From an uncultured Prevotellaceae bacterium (GTDB lineage: Bacteria > Bacteroidota > Bacteroidia > Bacteroidales > Bacteroidaceae): a stretch of 64,000 bases of DNA. Position numbers and translations under genes: made by a program. The stretch covers positions 43,775 to 107,774 of the forward strand of contig CACZDV010000005.1 of the NCBI GenBank assembly GCA_902780025.1. Direction: 5' to 3'. The notes beneath the pieces are model-generated. The model did not search any database. It was not told the DNA's origin and saw only the letters and a program-made list of their open reading frames with translations. Below are positions 20,501-27,900 of the stretch, piece by piece (the stretch's first letter is position 1; every line of letters begins with the position of its first letter).

Positions 20501-21200
20501 GCTCCTGACCAACGGCACTCCCTACCTGCTTGGCTTGCCTGGCGTAACTTACTACGAGTTTGACCTGAGCGGCCAGTGGACTGCCAAGACTACCGCCAAT
20601 ACCAAGCCAGTACAGCTTAACCCGCAGACCATCACGTTTGCCTCTGTGCCGGGAACCACCATCCAGGTGAGCGACGACGAGATGACAGATGTGAACGTTA
20701 CGTACAACGACACGGGCAACAGCAAGACCTATACCTACACCTTCAAGCCCAACTACTTGAACATGGCCTTTGATGCAGGAAGCGACATCTATACATTGAA
20801 CACCAACGGAAGCGGCTACGACAGGATATCTGCTTCTGGCGATGCCACACAGTTGTCGGCCTTCCGTCCCTTCTTCACGTCAACTGTTGTCAGCGGAGCC
20901 CGTGAGACCACCCGCAGCATCGTCTTCTCGAACGGACAAGGTGAGATGGAGATGCCTCATGACACCCAGAAGGCCGAAGATCCGGGTACGCTCATCATCC
21001 GTGCCGGCAAGAAGAGCGTCGTGGTAGAGTCAGCCCTGCGCTATGCGACCGATGTACGCATCCTCACCACCGCCGGCATCACCGTGAACACCTTCACCCT
21101 CAAGCCGGGCGAAACCATCGAGACACGCGTCAACATCAGCGGCGTCTACATCGTCCAGACAGCCGACAGGGAGTACACCAAGAAATTAGAAGTGAAATAA
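8580..21200 (+). CDS. Giant secreted VYGGG-repeat protein with T9SS tail (4206 aa)
   Basis: The frame opens directly after an in-frame stop (the end of the upstream gene), so TTG 8580 is the best start: it gives a signal peptide MRIRDIIVCLMMILAATAVRAQ with cleavage after A-R-A; ATG 8610 is the alternative. Residues about 28-1980 are [VI]-[YF]-G-G-[GNC] units separated by strand-like segments such as G-N-V-V-I-N-I-N-G, suggesting a beta-solenoid. Residues about 1880-3070 contain short modules of the form G-x-x-[IV]-[ST]-x-x-x-Y-x-x-L. Around 3350-3390 there is a GLUG-like stretch (CFDGTLHGDGHHLSGL). A G-W-E-T-I-S-L-P-F region follows, and the last 80 or so residues are a T9SS sorting domain (V-R-I-L-T-T-A-G-I-T-V, S-G-V-Y-I-V, K-K-L-E-V-K). 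It is thus probably secreted through the outer membrane and attached to the cell surface. The function is unknown; an adhesin or fibre component is inference from the fimbrial context. Confidence 0.85.
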   Translation: MRIRDIIVCLMMILAATAVRAQDSIVIGGNVYGGGNIGNVEGSAKVTVYDGDLNNVFGGARIANVGGRTFVHIDGKHASDDIFIKSVYGGNDIAGKIGQGTAVTSVPTELENTVSAATTDKTKNVIDNSWKTFVRTSASAKKTVNINGHDLTVDDKMVIIGSLFGGGNGDYYYGTPTSTTNDKGVTTYTYTIQELNRDGTGGDTIATKSITDQQILPVLSKTYLEIKGGCIAHVYGGGNNATVTENTTINIDNESSDLQSGAVAWAKKNNEPIDSVLLYLQRKTKLSTFQSNLTSYAFNHARIYGGNNKATMDIMPKWNLQKGIIRDLYSGGNEGDMTYLNGLLLEIDPVVNNALVINNVYGGCRRADVRPKENGVDVKTVSPEGYRFPSGLSARTLIRGGIITNVYGGNDISGRVFGGNAVGIYSNILGDVYGGGNGSYAYTDNATLGAMDEYKDFYYNPETVRDKERAYGNSTFDYTEGHESVEALNIFRPNAEQVSLRLAGEANADGTMKKEVIIGGSVYVGGNSATLKPSAKLGPNESPLVELKVGSYVKADKVFLGNNGENMVDTLTNGVLSLYAGNVTIGENSYDFSQMNLKDSTEFDTYMDGCAMTIKPQLVFDQKINETTGDPATYLDYTSYFGSFYCGGNVGSMKFDKSNTINFNHKIIIFDKLVGGSNNAYVPKSTYNAAYEGGILLAPEDNGDKLVLNLSDLRLMPQRWKDPTDKTLGLEWNTIEGDGTTTRPTTLSARTTSTADDDPDKTRRLVGGNVYGGCCESGHVNGNVVININGTIVDRYGKYGVFDTATPIATAADPKPNKDILYGHDAYNITERRSGVILNEQGMDVLGSALNVFGGGKGKNTEIWGSTTINVNAGYAFQLFGGSEEGAIGKGTRNAATGVLSYDTSSNGYDSKYSTTINVHGSKMGCSTEDFEKKDSTEKAAMAECEFVYGGSFEGLICGDTRINLGNCRVFNIFTGSCNADILGHTETYIGQWKVGTGETATTVTGFPWVRDNTYGGNDLGGRIIGVKDFKDYVREDLLSQDQIHNPTGRDDPNVLKASSYVEYVQGHVGSIFGGSFGDYDYNDMKYTSRITTTSKRAEIDNTFVHIRPTNETVSSSSSEISMVFGGSEGTPGDRVGDKSQKRSYVLIDIPQSMENFTKTEIFGSGMNNGLGMSFEPIETFASDFDLDRASTVIDLMRGQVKAAYGGSYNEGVTRRTVVNVPTKSTIKIENIFGGAYGTQILPPCDVYQSQVNYKNTSELARVSGAIYGGNNSKRRTLYAQVNVSSPVWSNKESGYLAKVYGAGDGVDTWAEHTEVNLLSGAKVYEVYGGGKMGHVLNAESVQKYMQLFKEYPSSQISTDDPTWSKADKWVNGIVGGTLKPTEVANWKEDWKDAWTLGSYYVPANDYYDDYIISDNTNFTRVNNRPELSGKLTSQFPATKFNANVIINEGAEVVNYAYGGGWGQSAVERSGDCYGTTYIALLGGKVKKDIYAAGTAGGVYDLFGSKNFTASANAFIMGGTARNVYGGGWEGGVGKHTKVVTKDDKQVEVNAGISDSPIGDIPGETHVVIGLAEEYIVTDSLKLLENSISKHSFYYGRPAIQRNAYGGGEGGAIYGTANITLNNGYVGYQFNPDLTDNPKTTDIDERYEEKIEDETYKNKDGHFEANSNLYDSGCIFGGGYIDDSNVDTTMVKMYGGHVRNSLFGGGEIAAIGRGIITASGTNNSERSLQGIYKAGKTNIEMYEGHVHRNVFGGGRGYNNLGERGTLFSDGFVFGQTEVNIYGGEIGTLAGLAQEYGNVFGGGDVGYVYSAYEYMDNGVVKQGRGIKKGVRYDNGKEGYYYRHKISSSGTYTNDADFEIDNGEYIPTEDCKVLIEPHCKVLSPVTINDVEYSVGQYVPTSELHYLENKKLDRERWACLDSTGIKIHNAVFAGGNTSAGSTTAYANATSVYGNATASIHDVYHRDLITLGTGHIGGLYGDGNLTFVDGYRGLNISNYGTDYYYIDKEIGIKAYHALPEREAAYYELKYKCKKTCTDKDGTRYNPASSDGKTKASTITMDDMVVVFMENKTTPVKVDADGNRITSGDGTYILVEGEEEGSLKPNPEYWEESGVLPVYAGRLMNSIQRADFCGVFGSRMVMQGAQDRVPEIVDFTNYTINRVREVSLNQQHSKIASDLELKEGRTDSTHIEDQHPDDFVDLNKAIHGNYFGIYNIVNYLGALTSDVHFMDSKDIRRTENASNDSLYKSAIKIDNTTYNYGTSGATYYNWKAAHVNDRSRNNGSSLNKVALASGVYLELTTEKSTGDGLYEKDWGPITGVVELDLINVQPGIGGGFVYAKNEHGIPTYNKQKHATLTALNKDAITRKDFTYDNSNDDTKKKWQTSGNFIHSTQTIIDDCYNISSKYKTDYKAPGGVPAHYWFIKGSVYVYDQYISAYTGTPNAYSETVEIPLTISAASHGTMKLLNVQPNLYAYYATTDVPLDGDKKVNINDVTYSKNDPISYWDYYLLSNSEKDLFVKKTYVVVDSCKLGGKFYPEGYVMLPAEYNSLKTTAGGNSEYIASGVPAVQKATVDANGNSIVVTGEDNKPVYEAFDFAFRESNNVSHNNGYLLTYKVNNPTEWDTWYTPKKDSIGTKIDLAAYKDLAAVSTNTKPGKDAYWDGPTYRLISTTGEVLGQQAYKVGNLISKNVYDAYQSIAENKRPANQATFGPAYLVTKQFSVSDATGTHHMNPGSTVSKTVADAHSGSTSPAYICTSTIQLSTTEFIYVDSKMTEAEKQAYIYRFTTSNPKLAAEIEKNIVPAYYCLTEGNYGGNYYESGKNYRGLEAWSSMSPTDRQKFTFNYDALDLLIDSLYGKNAQNATIHPEGQKYEYDSAAGNLAGAEANAAHYSLERPVDYTATYNGTNNDSTEVATGKKFKKTSTNDFIYVGTELSRTAYESLVNEQRHYTPVTPREADAYKVYVVNTSFQIGNSPYAAGQTISASEYSSLTDQSCVTVLQFNEADKGTTFYYCRDSYEATTGVTNAANVTAIKGGTTDDYCTVTGFYNQTDSVPQGIVITKNTYKDLINDQTGFTIHGISPTEVSTLYVSRNSDIYDLSTEKIITVIYQYDYEEVDNSGGVTPISERHVVNIHLQFKSGIPEIEDIKRPDIVIPGHYLGMREPNVKPGAYEVMGGGWELFERIGDAESHTNGIDYVPDANPLYWYQHDWYVAYYAKTYLGKTYSNAVPVSVANYHDLKRVMEAKQHHYYIDNPNVKREPKIYINDYSKDKTGSKNGLDLFKSLYDLSVLDSPTLAHDTITSGTFKGHKPLDTQVRAGRNLEFILRTDIDHSGSAWTPIGDNDVVDDPSTTNEDEGVAGKCFDGTLHGDGHHLSGLDHSLFAHLCGDVYNLGVSGTFTGAGIAERGDGYVENCWISTTSKAAKTSKPVFNEPILNNGRPIRIVNCYYEEEDTAATTPATDNSNKMQAYTNHSGNYGIPTKKPKQAFYNGEVAYNLNGFYLYKRYSDQQTKSGNAYSYWKPGFTTPQTGYYGSGDGSLCSSGSGTNVKYVEDRYKYEDFLYADSIIPEETNVRFYYDEEKDVSGFSPLWPDDYIFFGQSLNYDQVEGRSHQDYPTSVNRSGDYLQTTVEGNRVYRAPAYYRSNEMGVAYFNPYAVFAKNKYNNDSVVAYKNMTAIDFTGHNDAYASNGDKKAYELGWQQWSKTSQQKDGKTTDKYAFYPPLLDDDGLSGIRLADFRGGLDAELTKNLLVYTFAKGGTDEGQTPTAGQQTANVVSAYLIEPEFKELDKTYRNVESQDGQYIHGHWVEQTAANTYGAETDHFLVDRQDFNAPIAYTFNKDMRMWYQRMPNNYVDRTKGWETISLPFSAELVTTDQKGEITHFYSGSQNAYNDNTKTKKIGHEYWLRRLEANSALTLKTDTTGVLNATFNYPSTTDGSVLFNKTEDNSVTNTFLWDYYYEGNHSQMDKNLDTYQEYYRTARSYGNYPLLTNGTPYLLGLPGVTYYEFDLSGQWTAKTTANTKPVQLNPQTITFASVPGTTIQVSDDEMTDVNVTYNDTGNSKTYTYTFKPNYLNMAFDAGSDIYTLNTNGSGYDRISASGDATQLSAFRPFFTSTVVSGARETTRSIVFSNGQGEMEMPHDTQKAEDPGTLIIRAGKKSVVVESALRYATDVRILTTAGITVNTFTLKPGETIETRVNISGVYIVQTADREYTKKLEVK

Positions 21201-21210
21201 CAAATACAAT

Positions 21211-24200
21211 ATGACATACGACATGAAACGAAATATGAAAAAAGATAAGAAACCTCAGATGACACAGATCTCACGGATTCTCCTGCTGTTGGTAATGATG
21301 ACGGCAGGAGCCACGGGAGCGTGGGGAGAAGATATTACTTCTTTGAGCGAGATAACCGATGCTGACGGAAATTATGTTATCACGTCGGACATTACGGGTG
21401 GAACCACCGGCGTTAGCACCTTCAACGGAACGTTAGAGGCTGCCATCGACCCCGCTACCCATATGCCCTACCGCATCAGCGGTCTTAGCGCCCCCCTGTT
21501 CACCACCCTCACCGGCACGGTGAGAAATCTTGTGTTGGAAGGAGTGAACATCAGTGGTCATAGCGGTAATACTGGTGCTATTGCTTGTGAGGCTAGCGGA
21601 GATAATGCCCGTATTTACAACGTCGGTATCCTCAGTGGCTCAGTGGGTGGTACGGGAAACACAGGTGGTTTGGTGGGACAAATAAGTGATAAGGCCCGCG
21701 TCATCAACTGCTATTCTTTTGCTAATATCACTGAAGGCTCCAACGTCGGCGGCATCGTGGGTAACAACAACGCTACCACCACTGCTGCAAGCATCAACAC
21801 CATGGTAATGAACTGCATGTTCTACGGTGACATCACTGATGGAAATAACCGCTCTCCCGTTTATGGTGGAAATAACATTAACAACTTAAATAGCGGTGGT
21901 CTGACCACCTTCAATTATTACGCATACGAGAAATTGCCTACCAGCCATATCACCTCAGGTAAGTACAACTGTACGCTGGCAGTCGAGGAGAAATACCTCA
22001 ACCGCTTCGAATTCTACCGTCTGCTACTCAACAGTAACAAGAAGTTGGCGGCTTTTTACGTAACGGGAAATGTGGCTGACGCCGGCCAGATGCTCAAATG
22101 GGTACTCGAGACGGCTGACAGGACAATTGACAACCCCAAGCCCTATCCTATTCTAAAGGCTCAGGGAACCTATCCATCCATCATCAATCCAGACTTTGAG
22201 CATGCACCTACACTTACCTTGGTCAATGGTAAACCTTCTGAGGAAGACCGCAATAAGGGAGGTAAGTTGGGGACTTTGTCTGTAACTATCCGCACAAAGA
22301 GCCAAAAGACGGATGGAGGGCAAAGCTGGCCAACCGCAGCTACCAGTGATGTGCAGACAACGAGCCTCACGCTCCAACGCACTGACAAGGACTTTGACCG
22401 CTTCAACTACAACTACGATAAGGTGCAACTGCCTTACTACAACGATGTGGGTACGGGCAACTACACAGAAAACCGCGTGGTCACAGGTTGGAAGATTATC
22501 TCAATCACAGGAGGTACAACTGGTAACTATGTACCAGAAGACCGGCCGGGAGGTTACAACTTTGCGGACCGTAAATGTAAAAACAAAGATCTTTATGAGG
22601 TAAGCAATCGCGTGTTCTCACAGGGAGCCTATTTCGATGTACCCTACGGCGTGACTGCCATCGAAATTGAGCCCTACTGGGCCAAGGCATCATATATTTC
22701 TGATCCGTATTACGATGCAGTGTTCAGTACGAGTTATGCTAAACAAGATGTCTCTCAGACAGGCGTACAGGCAAAAAACAATAGTAATGAAACGCTGTTT
22801 AATGGTCAAAAAATATACACCTCAATTGGTAACGCACTTGGTGGTCTAGGTGGCTACGGCCCAACAGTCTATGACAATGCAGTTGTGTTAGTGGGCAACT
22901 TCCATCAGGTTGGTATACCTTCAAACAGTACCAATCCATTTACCCTCATGTCAGTGGATATAGACAATGACCATGAGCCTGACTACAGTATGATTTATCA
23001 TCATTCAGGTAAGAAGAGAGTATGCCCTATTCGTTTCGATTTCCTGAATATCCCAGGCACCGCCCAGGCTCAGAAGCCCAATGGGGCAAATGATATCTTT
23101 AATATGGCTATCATACACCCCAGTGCCTGGTTTGAGATTACCAATACATCTTCTATTTACTTCTGTCAGTTAGAATACGAGGATTTAGTTGATAATGCCA
23201 ACAGGACAGACGGACCGCTTATCCTCCAAGGAGGTGTTCTTGACCAATTCGTGTCAACAAACAATTCTAAAGTAAATGGAAAAACCACGTACATGCATCT
23301 TGGTGGAAATGTCTGGTTTAAGGAATTCAATATGGGTACTCATGGTGACGGCTCTCAATCCACACCTCATCCGCCAGTATCAGTTACCGGCGGCGAGTAT
23401 GAAGGTTTCTACCTTACTGGTATCTTTAATCAGGATGCTGCAGTAAGGAAAGACAACGCCGAATGCTACATCAGCGGCGGCTATTTCCACGAGGCAGCAG
23501 GAGCGGCACAAGAAGCCATCAACGGCCATGTGCAATGGCAAATTTACAACGCCGATATCGACAATTTCTTCGGAGGAGGTACTAATGGAGCAACGGGTAA
23601 AAACATTAAAGGCAACGTAACCGTCGACATTTTCAATAGTCATGTGACCACTTTCTGTGGTGGTCCTAAGTTCGGTAATATGGAATCAGGAAGGAAGGTT
23701 ACCACTAATGCCGATGGTTGTGTTTTTGGAACATTCTTCGGTGCTGGCTATGGTGGAACCGCTTATTCCAGAAAGAAGTATTACGACTTAACATCGACAG
23801 ACTGGAGTGGTTGGGCAGGTAAATATGTCAATGACCGAGGTAAATATTTCGATGGGGCAACCACAAATTGTCCTGGTGATGCAAAATATGGAAAGAAAGG
23901 TATTGGAGTAGCCACTGATTTTGACTATGAGTTTTTTGTCTGGAGTAGTGGTAAAACGGGGGGCCGACTCTATGTCAAGTTTGCATCTTTCTCGTTGGCT
24001 CAATGCAATGACGTGGAATCGAAATTGAAGAACTGTACCATAGAGAACAACTTCTATGGTGGTGGCAGTCTTGGCAAAGTTGTGGGTACTGTAACCTCGG
24101 AACTTGACGGCTGCACGGTGAAAGGAAATGTGTTCGGTGCAGGCTACTCAGCCTCGTTACCAACCCTCGAAGTAAGAGACGCAGGCTTCACGAATAATCC

Positions 24201-24606
24201 GAACTACAACAAATCTTCGGGAATGTTTGAACCTGGTGTTTTTTCCGGAACCACCACATTCACATGGAAAAACGCCGCCGAGGAAAGTGTTACCCTGTCT
24301 GACGGTAATTCCGGCAGCGACCTGACGACCAACCACTACATCTATACCGATCAAGTCCTTACCAGTGAAAACCTTGGCTCGGTGGACGGTAACGTTACCC
24401 TAACAATCAAAGGAAATAGTGTGATTGGAACGTCGGGGGACACATCCAAAGGCAACGTCTATGGCGGTGGTGAGTCGAGCTACGTCACTGGCACCGCCCA
24501 CACCGTCACTGTCAACATTGAGGGCGACACGGAGGTGTATGGCAACGTGTACGGCGGCGGCGATAACGGCGTAGTGGAAGGCAGCACAAAGGTGTACATC
24601 AAGTGA
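21211..24606 (+). CDS. Secreted GLUG/VYGGG-repeat protein (1131 aa)
   Basis: A 1131-residue protein starting 10 bases after the giant gene. ATGs at 21211, 21223 and 21235 are all possible; all give a basic n-region before the hydrophobic core ILLLLVMMTAGATGAWG of a signal peptide. Residues about 60-190 carry GLUG motifs (GNTGGLVGQ, SNVGGIVGNN), known from secreted adhesins and proteases. The middle (about 370-640) is unlike its neighbours and unassigned. The last third returns to the family unit (NFFGGGTNG, NFYGGGSLG, NVYGGGESS, NVYGGGDNG). It ends NVYGGGDNGVVEGSTKVYIK with no T9SS tail, and the 6693-residue protein ends in almost the same way, so this is probably a natural end and not a truncation. 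Parts of the gene are AT-richer than the genes around it. Probably surface-exposed; function unknown. Confidence 0.8.
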   Translation: MTYDMKRNMKKDKKPQMTQISRILLLLVMMTAGATGAWGEDITSLSEITDADGNYVITSDITGGTTGVSTFNGTLEAAIDPATHMPYRISGLSAPLFTTLTGTVRNLVLEGVNISGHSGNTGAIACEASGDNARIYNVGILSGSVGGTGNTGGLVGQISDKARVINCYSFANITEGSNVGGIVGNNNATTTAASINTMVMNCMFYGDITDGNNRSPVYGGNNINNLNSGGLTTFNYYAYEKLPTSHITSGKYNCTLAVEEKYLNRFEFYRLLLNSNKKLAAFYVTGNVADAGQMLKWVLETADRTIDNPKPYPILKAQGTYPSIINPDFEHAPTLTLVNGKPSEEDRNKGGKLGTLSVTIRTKSQKTDGGQSWPTAATSDVQTTSLTLQRTDKDFDRFNYNYDKVQLPYYNDVGTGNYTENRVVTGWKIISITGGTTGNYVPEDRPGGYNFADRKCKNKDLYEVSNRVFSQGAYFDVPYGVTAIEIEPYWAKASYISDPYYDAVFSTSYAKQDVSQTGVQAKNNSNETLFNGQKIYTSIGNALGGLGGYGPTVYDNAVVLVGNFHQVGIPSNSTNPFTLMSVDIDNDHEPDYSMIYHHSGKKRVCPIRFDFLNIPGTAQAQKPNGANDIFNMAIIHPSAWFEITNTSSIYFCQLEYEDLVDNANRTDGPLILQGGVLDQFVSTNNSKVNGKTTYMHLGGNVWFKEFNMGTHGDGSQSTPHPPVSVTGGEYEGFYLTGIFNQDAAVRKDNAECYISGGYFHEAAGAAQEAINGHVQWQIYNADIDNFFGGGTNGATGKNIKGNVTVDIFNSHVTTFCGGPKFGNMESGRKVTTNADGCVFGTFFGAGYGGTAYSRKKYYDLTSTDWSGWAGKYVNDRGKYFDGATTNCPGDAKYGKKGIGVATDFDYEFFVWSSGKTGGRLYVKFASFSLAQCNDVESKLKNCTIENNFYGGGSLGKVVGTVTSELDGCTVKGNVFGAGYSASLPTLEVRDAGFTNNPNYNKSSGMFEPGVFSGTTTFTWKNAAEESVTLSDGNSGSDLTTNHYIYTDQVLTSENLGSVDGNVTLTIKGNSVIGTSGDTSKGNVYGGGESSYVTGTAHTVTVNIEGDTEVYGNVYGGGDNGVVEGSTKVYIK

Positions 24607-24617
24607 TAAACACTCAC

Positions 24618-24678
24618 TTTACTCCGACCAAAGGGGGATGTTTACTCCGACCAACGCCGGGGTTTACCCGGACTAAAG
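24618..24678 (+). repeat. Three direct repeats spaced two helical turns
   Basis: TTTACTCCGACCAAAG (24618-24633), TTTACTCCGACCAACG (24641-24656) and the degenerate TTTACCCGGACTAAAG (24663-24678). The start-to-start distances are 23 and 22 bp, so all three face the same side of the helix, as sites for a cooperative regulator would. They lie downstream of the 1131-residue gene and about 240-280 bp before the promoter of the 20-kb gene. Confidence 0.6.
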
Positions 24679-24728
24679 GTCGAGTTAGCCCCCAATCCTT
24701 AGGCATTTGGGGTATGTGACGTTGTGAC

Positions 24729-24867
24729 ATGTGACATGTGACATTAAGGTGTCTCACAATGCTTATATTTATATATTATATATATATAATATATAAATAT
24801 AAATAAAAAGTCATCAGAATTATTAACGAATCCCCATACATTTGAAGCTTAATGTCACATGTCACAT
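24729..24867. repeat. 20-bp inverted repeat enclosing a 40-bp palindrome
   Basis: The arms 24729-24748 and 24848-24867 are perfect inverted copies of 20 bp, 99 bp apart. The left arm is the end of a GTGACAT tandem repeat (three units, 24724-24744). Between the arms lies a perfect 40-bp palindrome of only A and T (24763-24802). A TACATTTG, matching the Bacteroidetes -7 element, lies at 24837-24844, just inside the right arm. It may be a cruciform, a transcription barrier for the upstream operon, a remnant of a small mobile element, or an invertible segment; the sequence alone does not decide. Confidence 0.75.
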
Positions 24868-24917
24868 TTGGTTGAAGGACAGTAATACGCTTCCTGATTA
24901 TTTTTTTTGTTAAAATA

Positions 24918-24949
24918 TTTGGTGGTTTTACAAAAAAGTAGTACTTTTG
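24918..24949 (+). promoter_or_regulatory. Promoter of the 20-kb gene
   Basis: TTTG (24918-24921), 20 bases, then TACTTTTG (24942-24949): a full match to the Bacteroidetes -33/-7 consensus. The predicted transcript starts near 24955 and has a leader of about 40 bases before ATG 24994. The gene therefore has its own promoter, separate from the upstream operon. Confidence 0.75.
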
Positions 24950-24956
24950 CAGTGGC

Positions 24957-24971
24957 ATACGCGTATACGCG
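24957..24971. promoter_or_regulatory. Overlapping palindromes at the predicted transcript start
   Basis: ATACGCGTAT (24957-24966) and CGCGTATACGCG (24960-24971) are overlapping perfect palindromes directly after the -7 element of the promoter. The position is that of a repressor operator; the composition (alternating CG/TA steps) is unlike the AT-rich surroundings. Confidence 0.4.
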
Positions 24972-24993
24972 CGAACTATAGTGAATAAGCACG

Positions 24994-27900
24994 ATGAACA
25001 ATAGATATACCCCACACTACGGATTATACGGACTTCACGGAGTCAGACTAATCGTTACCCTGCTGTTGACAGTTCTGCTGTCAGCAGGTAATGTCACGGC
25101 TCAAGTCAGAGTCCGAGGCAACGTCTATGGCGGCGGTAACCTGGCCAAAGTGGATGGCAGCGTAGAGGTGAACATGACGGGCGGCACCGTGAATGGCGAT
25201 GTGTATGGCGGCGGCGCCAAGGCCCATACGAATATAGGCAACTGGAACAAAACCGACAGCACATGGGCTTCCGGGAAAGTCAATGGAGACGGGACCACTT
25301 TCTATAGGACGATTGTCAAACTGAATGGCGGTACCATCGAGGGCGATGCCTACGGTGGCGGTCTGGGTGTGAAAGCCGTAACGGCTGACCCCGAGCATAG
25401 CATTGCGGCCGTTACTGGTATAGAAGCCAACGTCTATGGCGATGTCACGGTGTTTTTAGGATGTGATTCTGTGAATGGCGAAGTTGCCCCTGCCGATACT
25501 GTTACGGTTTTCAAGATAGCAAACTATGGTAGTCCCCATGCTGACGTGGTGAAGAGCGGCCGCGTGTTTGGCTGCAACAACCAGAACGGAAGTCCGTATG
25601 GCAACGTGACGGTGAATGTCTATAAGACCGGTAAAGGCAATGTTGAAAAGACTGCTTCGGCCAATCTGCACAATGAGTCGGCAACGCATACTTACCATGT
25701 GGCAGCCGTCTATGGCGGTGGCAACCTGGCCAACTACACGGCTGCTGCGGGCAAGAAGACCAACGTGAACATCCTGACTTGCGGTGTCAGCGTGGAGAGC
25801 GTCTATGGCGGTGGTAATGCTGCTGCCGTGCCCGAGACCAATGTGCTGGTATCGGGAGCTTACGAAATAGGCTACGTGTTCGGCGGTGGTAACGGTAAGG
25901 ACCCGTGGACTCTCGACAATGGTGCCCACTGGACGGACAATGCCGGTGCCGATGTGAATGGCAACGCCAATACCTTACTGACAGGTGGATTTATCCATGA
26001 GGCATACGGTGCCAGTAACCAGAAAGGTAACATCAGAGGAAGTGCCACGCTGAGGGCCGATGATGCCGGTGCAGAAGGCTGTGCCCTGGACGTGGTGAAG
26101 ATGGTGGGTGCCGGTAAGAATGCCGACATCGACGGCGATGCCATCCTTGTCATGGGTTGTATGCCTGCGACGAAGATTGACCAGGTGTTCGGCGGTGCCG
26201 ACAATGCCAACGTGAACGGCAACGTGGAGCTGACCATCACCAGCGGCAGCTTCCGTCAGGTGTTTGGCGGCAACAACCTCAGCGGTATGATCAAAGGTCA
26301 TATCAAGCTGAACATCGAGGAGACCGGCTGTCGTCCTATTGAGATTGACGAGCTGTATCTCGGTGGTAATGAGGCGGCCTACTCCATCTACGGGTATTAC
26401 AACAACGGAACAGAATCGGCTCCCGATTATCAGCCAAGGACATCAGAAGAAGATCATACAGGACAAGCTGTAGGCAACCCCTCTAATGAGGACGGCAAAC
26501 ATCCATACCCCTACGCTCAGCCGGAGCTGAACATCATTTCCTGCACCAAGATTGGACAGGTATTTGGCGGCGGCTTGGGTTCAAGTGCTGTCATGCATGC
26601 CAGCCCGACGGTGAACATCAACATGATGATGGGTAAGAAGGAAGACCCGGAAAATGAGGGAACTTACATAACAGCTACGGAATTAGGCCAAGTAGGTGTC
26701 GACTTTAAAGACAAGAACAATCAAGACGTCGTGGGCGGTGTCTATGGCGGTGGTAAGCAGGCCGACGTTTATGGCAAGACAACGGTCAATATCGGTACGG
26801 CATCCAGCGTTACGTTGACATCAGGCGACAAAGGAAGTCACAATGTTGAGGGTGCCCGCATCGTCAGCAATGTCTATGGCGGCGGTTTGAAAGCCGATGT
26901 TTATGGTAACACAGAGGTGAATATCGACACTGTGGCTTATACGACGAAAGGTTATGCCGGTGTGACAATCGCTGGCGACGTCTATGGCGGCGGTGAAGGT
27001 CATGAGACTAATGTCACAGACACGGCTATGGTGAACCTCGGAGCCAACGGTGTTGGCGACGGCACGGTGAGCGGCAACATCTACGGCGGCTCGGCCTTCG
27101 GAGAGGTAGCCACGACGGAAGTGAATCTGTACCACGGTACGGCCAGCAAGAGCGTGTTTGGCGGCGGTAAGGGACAGTTGGCCGATGCTACTGCCACGCC
27201 CGCGAAGGAGGCATATTCTGCCACTATTACAACCTCTTCAACCGTATCGTTGCTCGGCGCGACGGTCACCGAAGACATCTATGGCGGCTGTAACGTGAAC
27301 GGTACGGCGGCGACTACCACCGTCAAGTTGCTGGGCGGTAGTGTCCGCGACGCCTTTGGTGGCGGTCTGGGTGAGAACACCGGCGTGACAAACGACGTAC
27401 TGGTGGAGGTCGGTCAATATGACGCTGAGGCAGAAACCAATCAGATTTCCGGCAACGCCACCATACTACGCGACGTCTATGGCGGCTCGGCCAAGGGTAA
27501 GGTGAACAATGCCGATGCAGAAAATACGTCGGCTACCAAGACCAAGCATACCTACGTGAATCTGTATGCCGGCACCGTCACGGGCGACGTCTATGGCGGC
27601 GGCTTAGGCTATATTGATAACGCGGACCATGATAATGACATAGAAGCACTCGTTTATGGCGATGTGGCGGTGAAGCTGAATCAGTACAAGGATACGGCTA
27701 TCGTCCTCGGCCGTGTGTTCGGCTGTAACAACCTGAAGGGTACGCCAAAGGGCAGCGTGACGGTGGATGTGTATGGGACCAACAACAGCACGAACAGCAA
27801 ATATGCCAAACTGGTAAGTGAGGAAACATCGTCTGACCCTGATTATATCAAAGCGACAGATGCTGAAGTATCCGCTCACAACTATGACCTGGCTGGTGTC

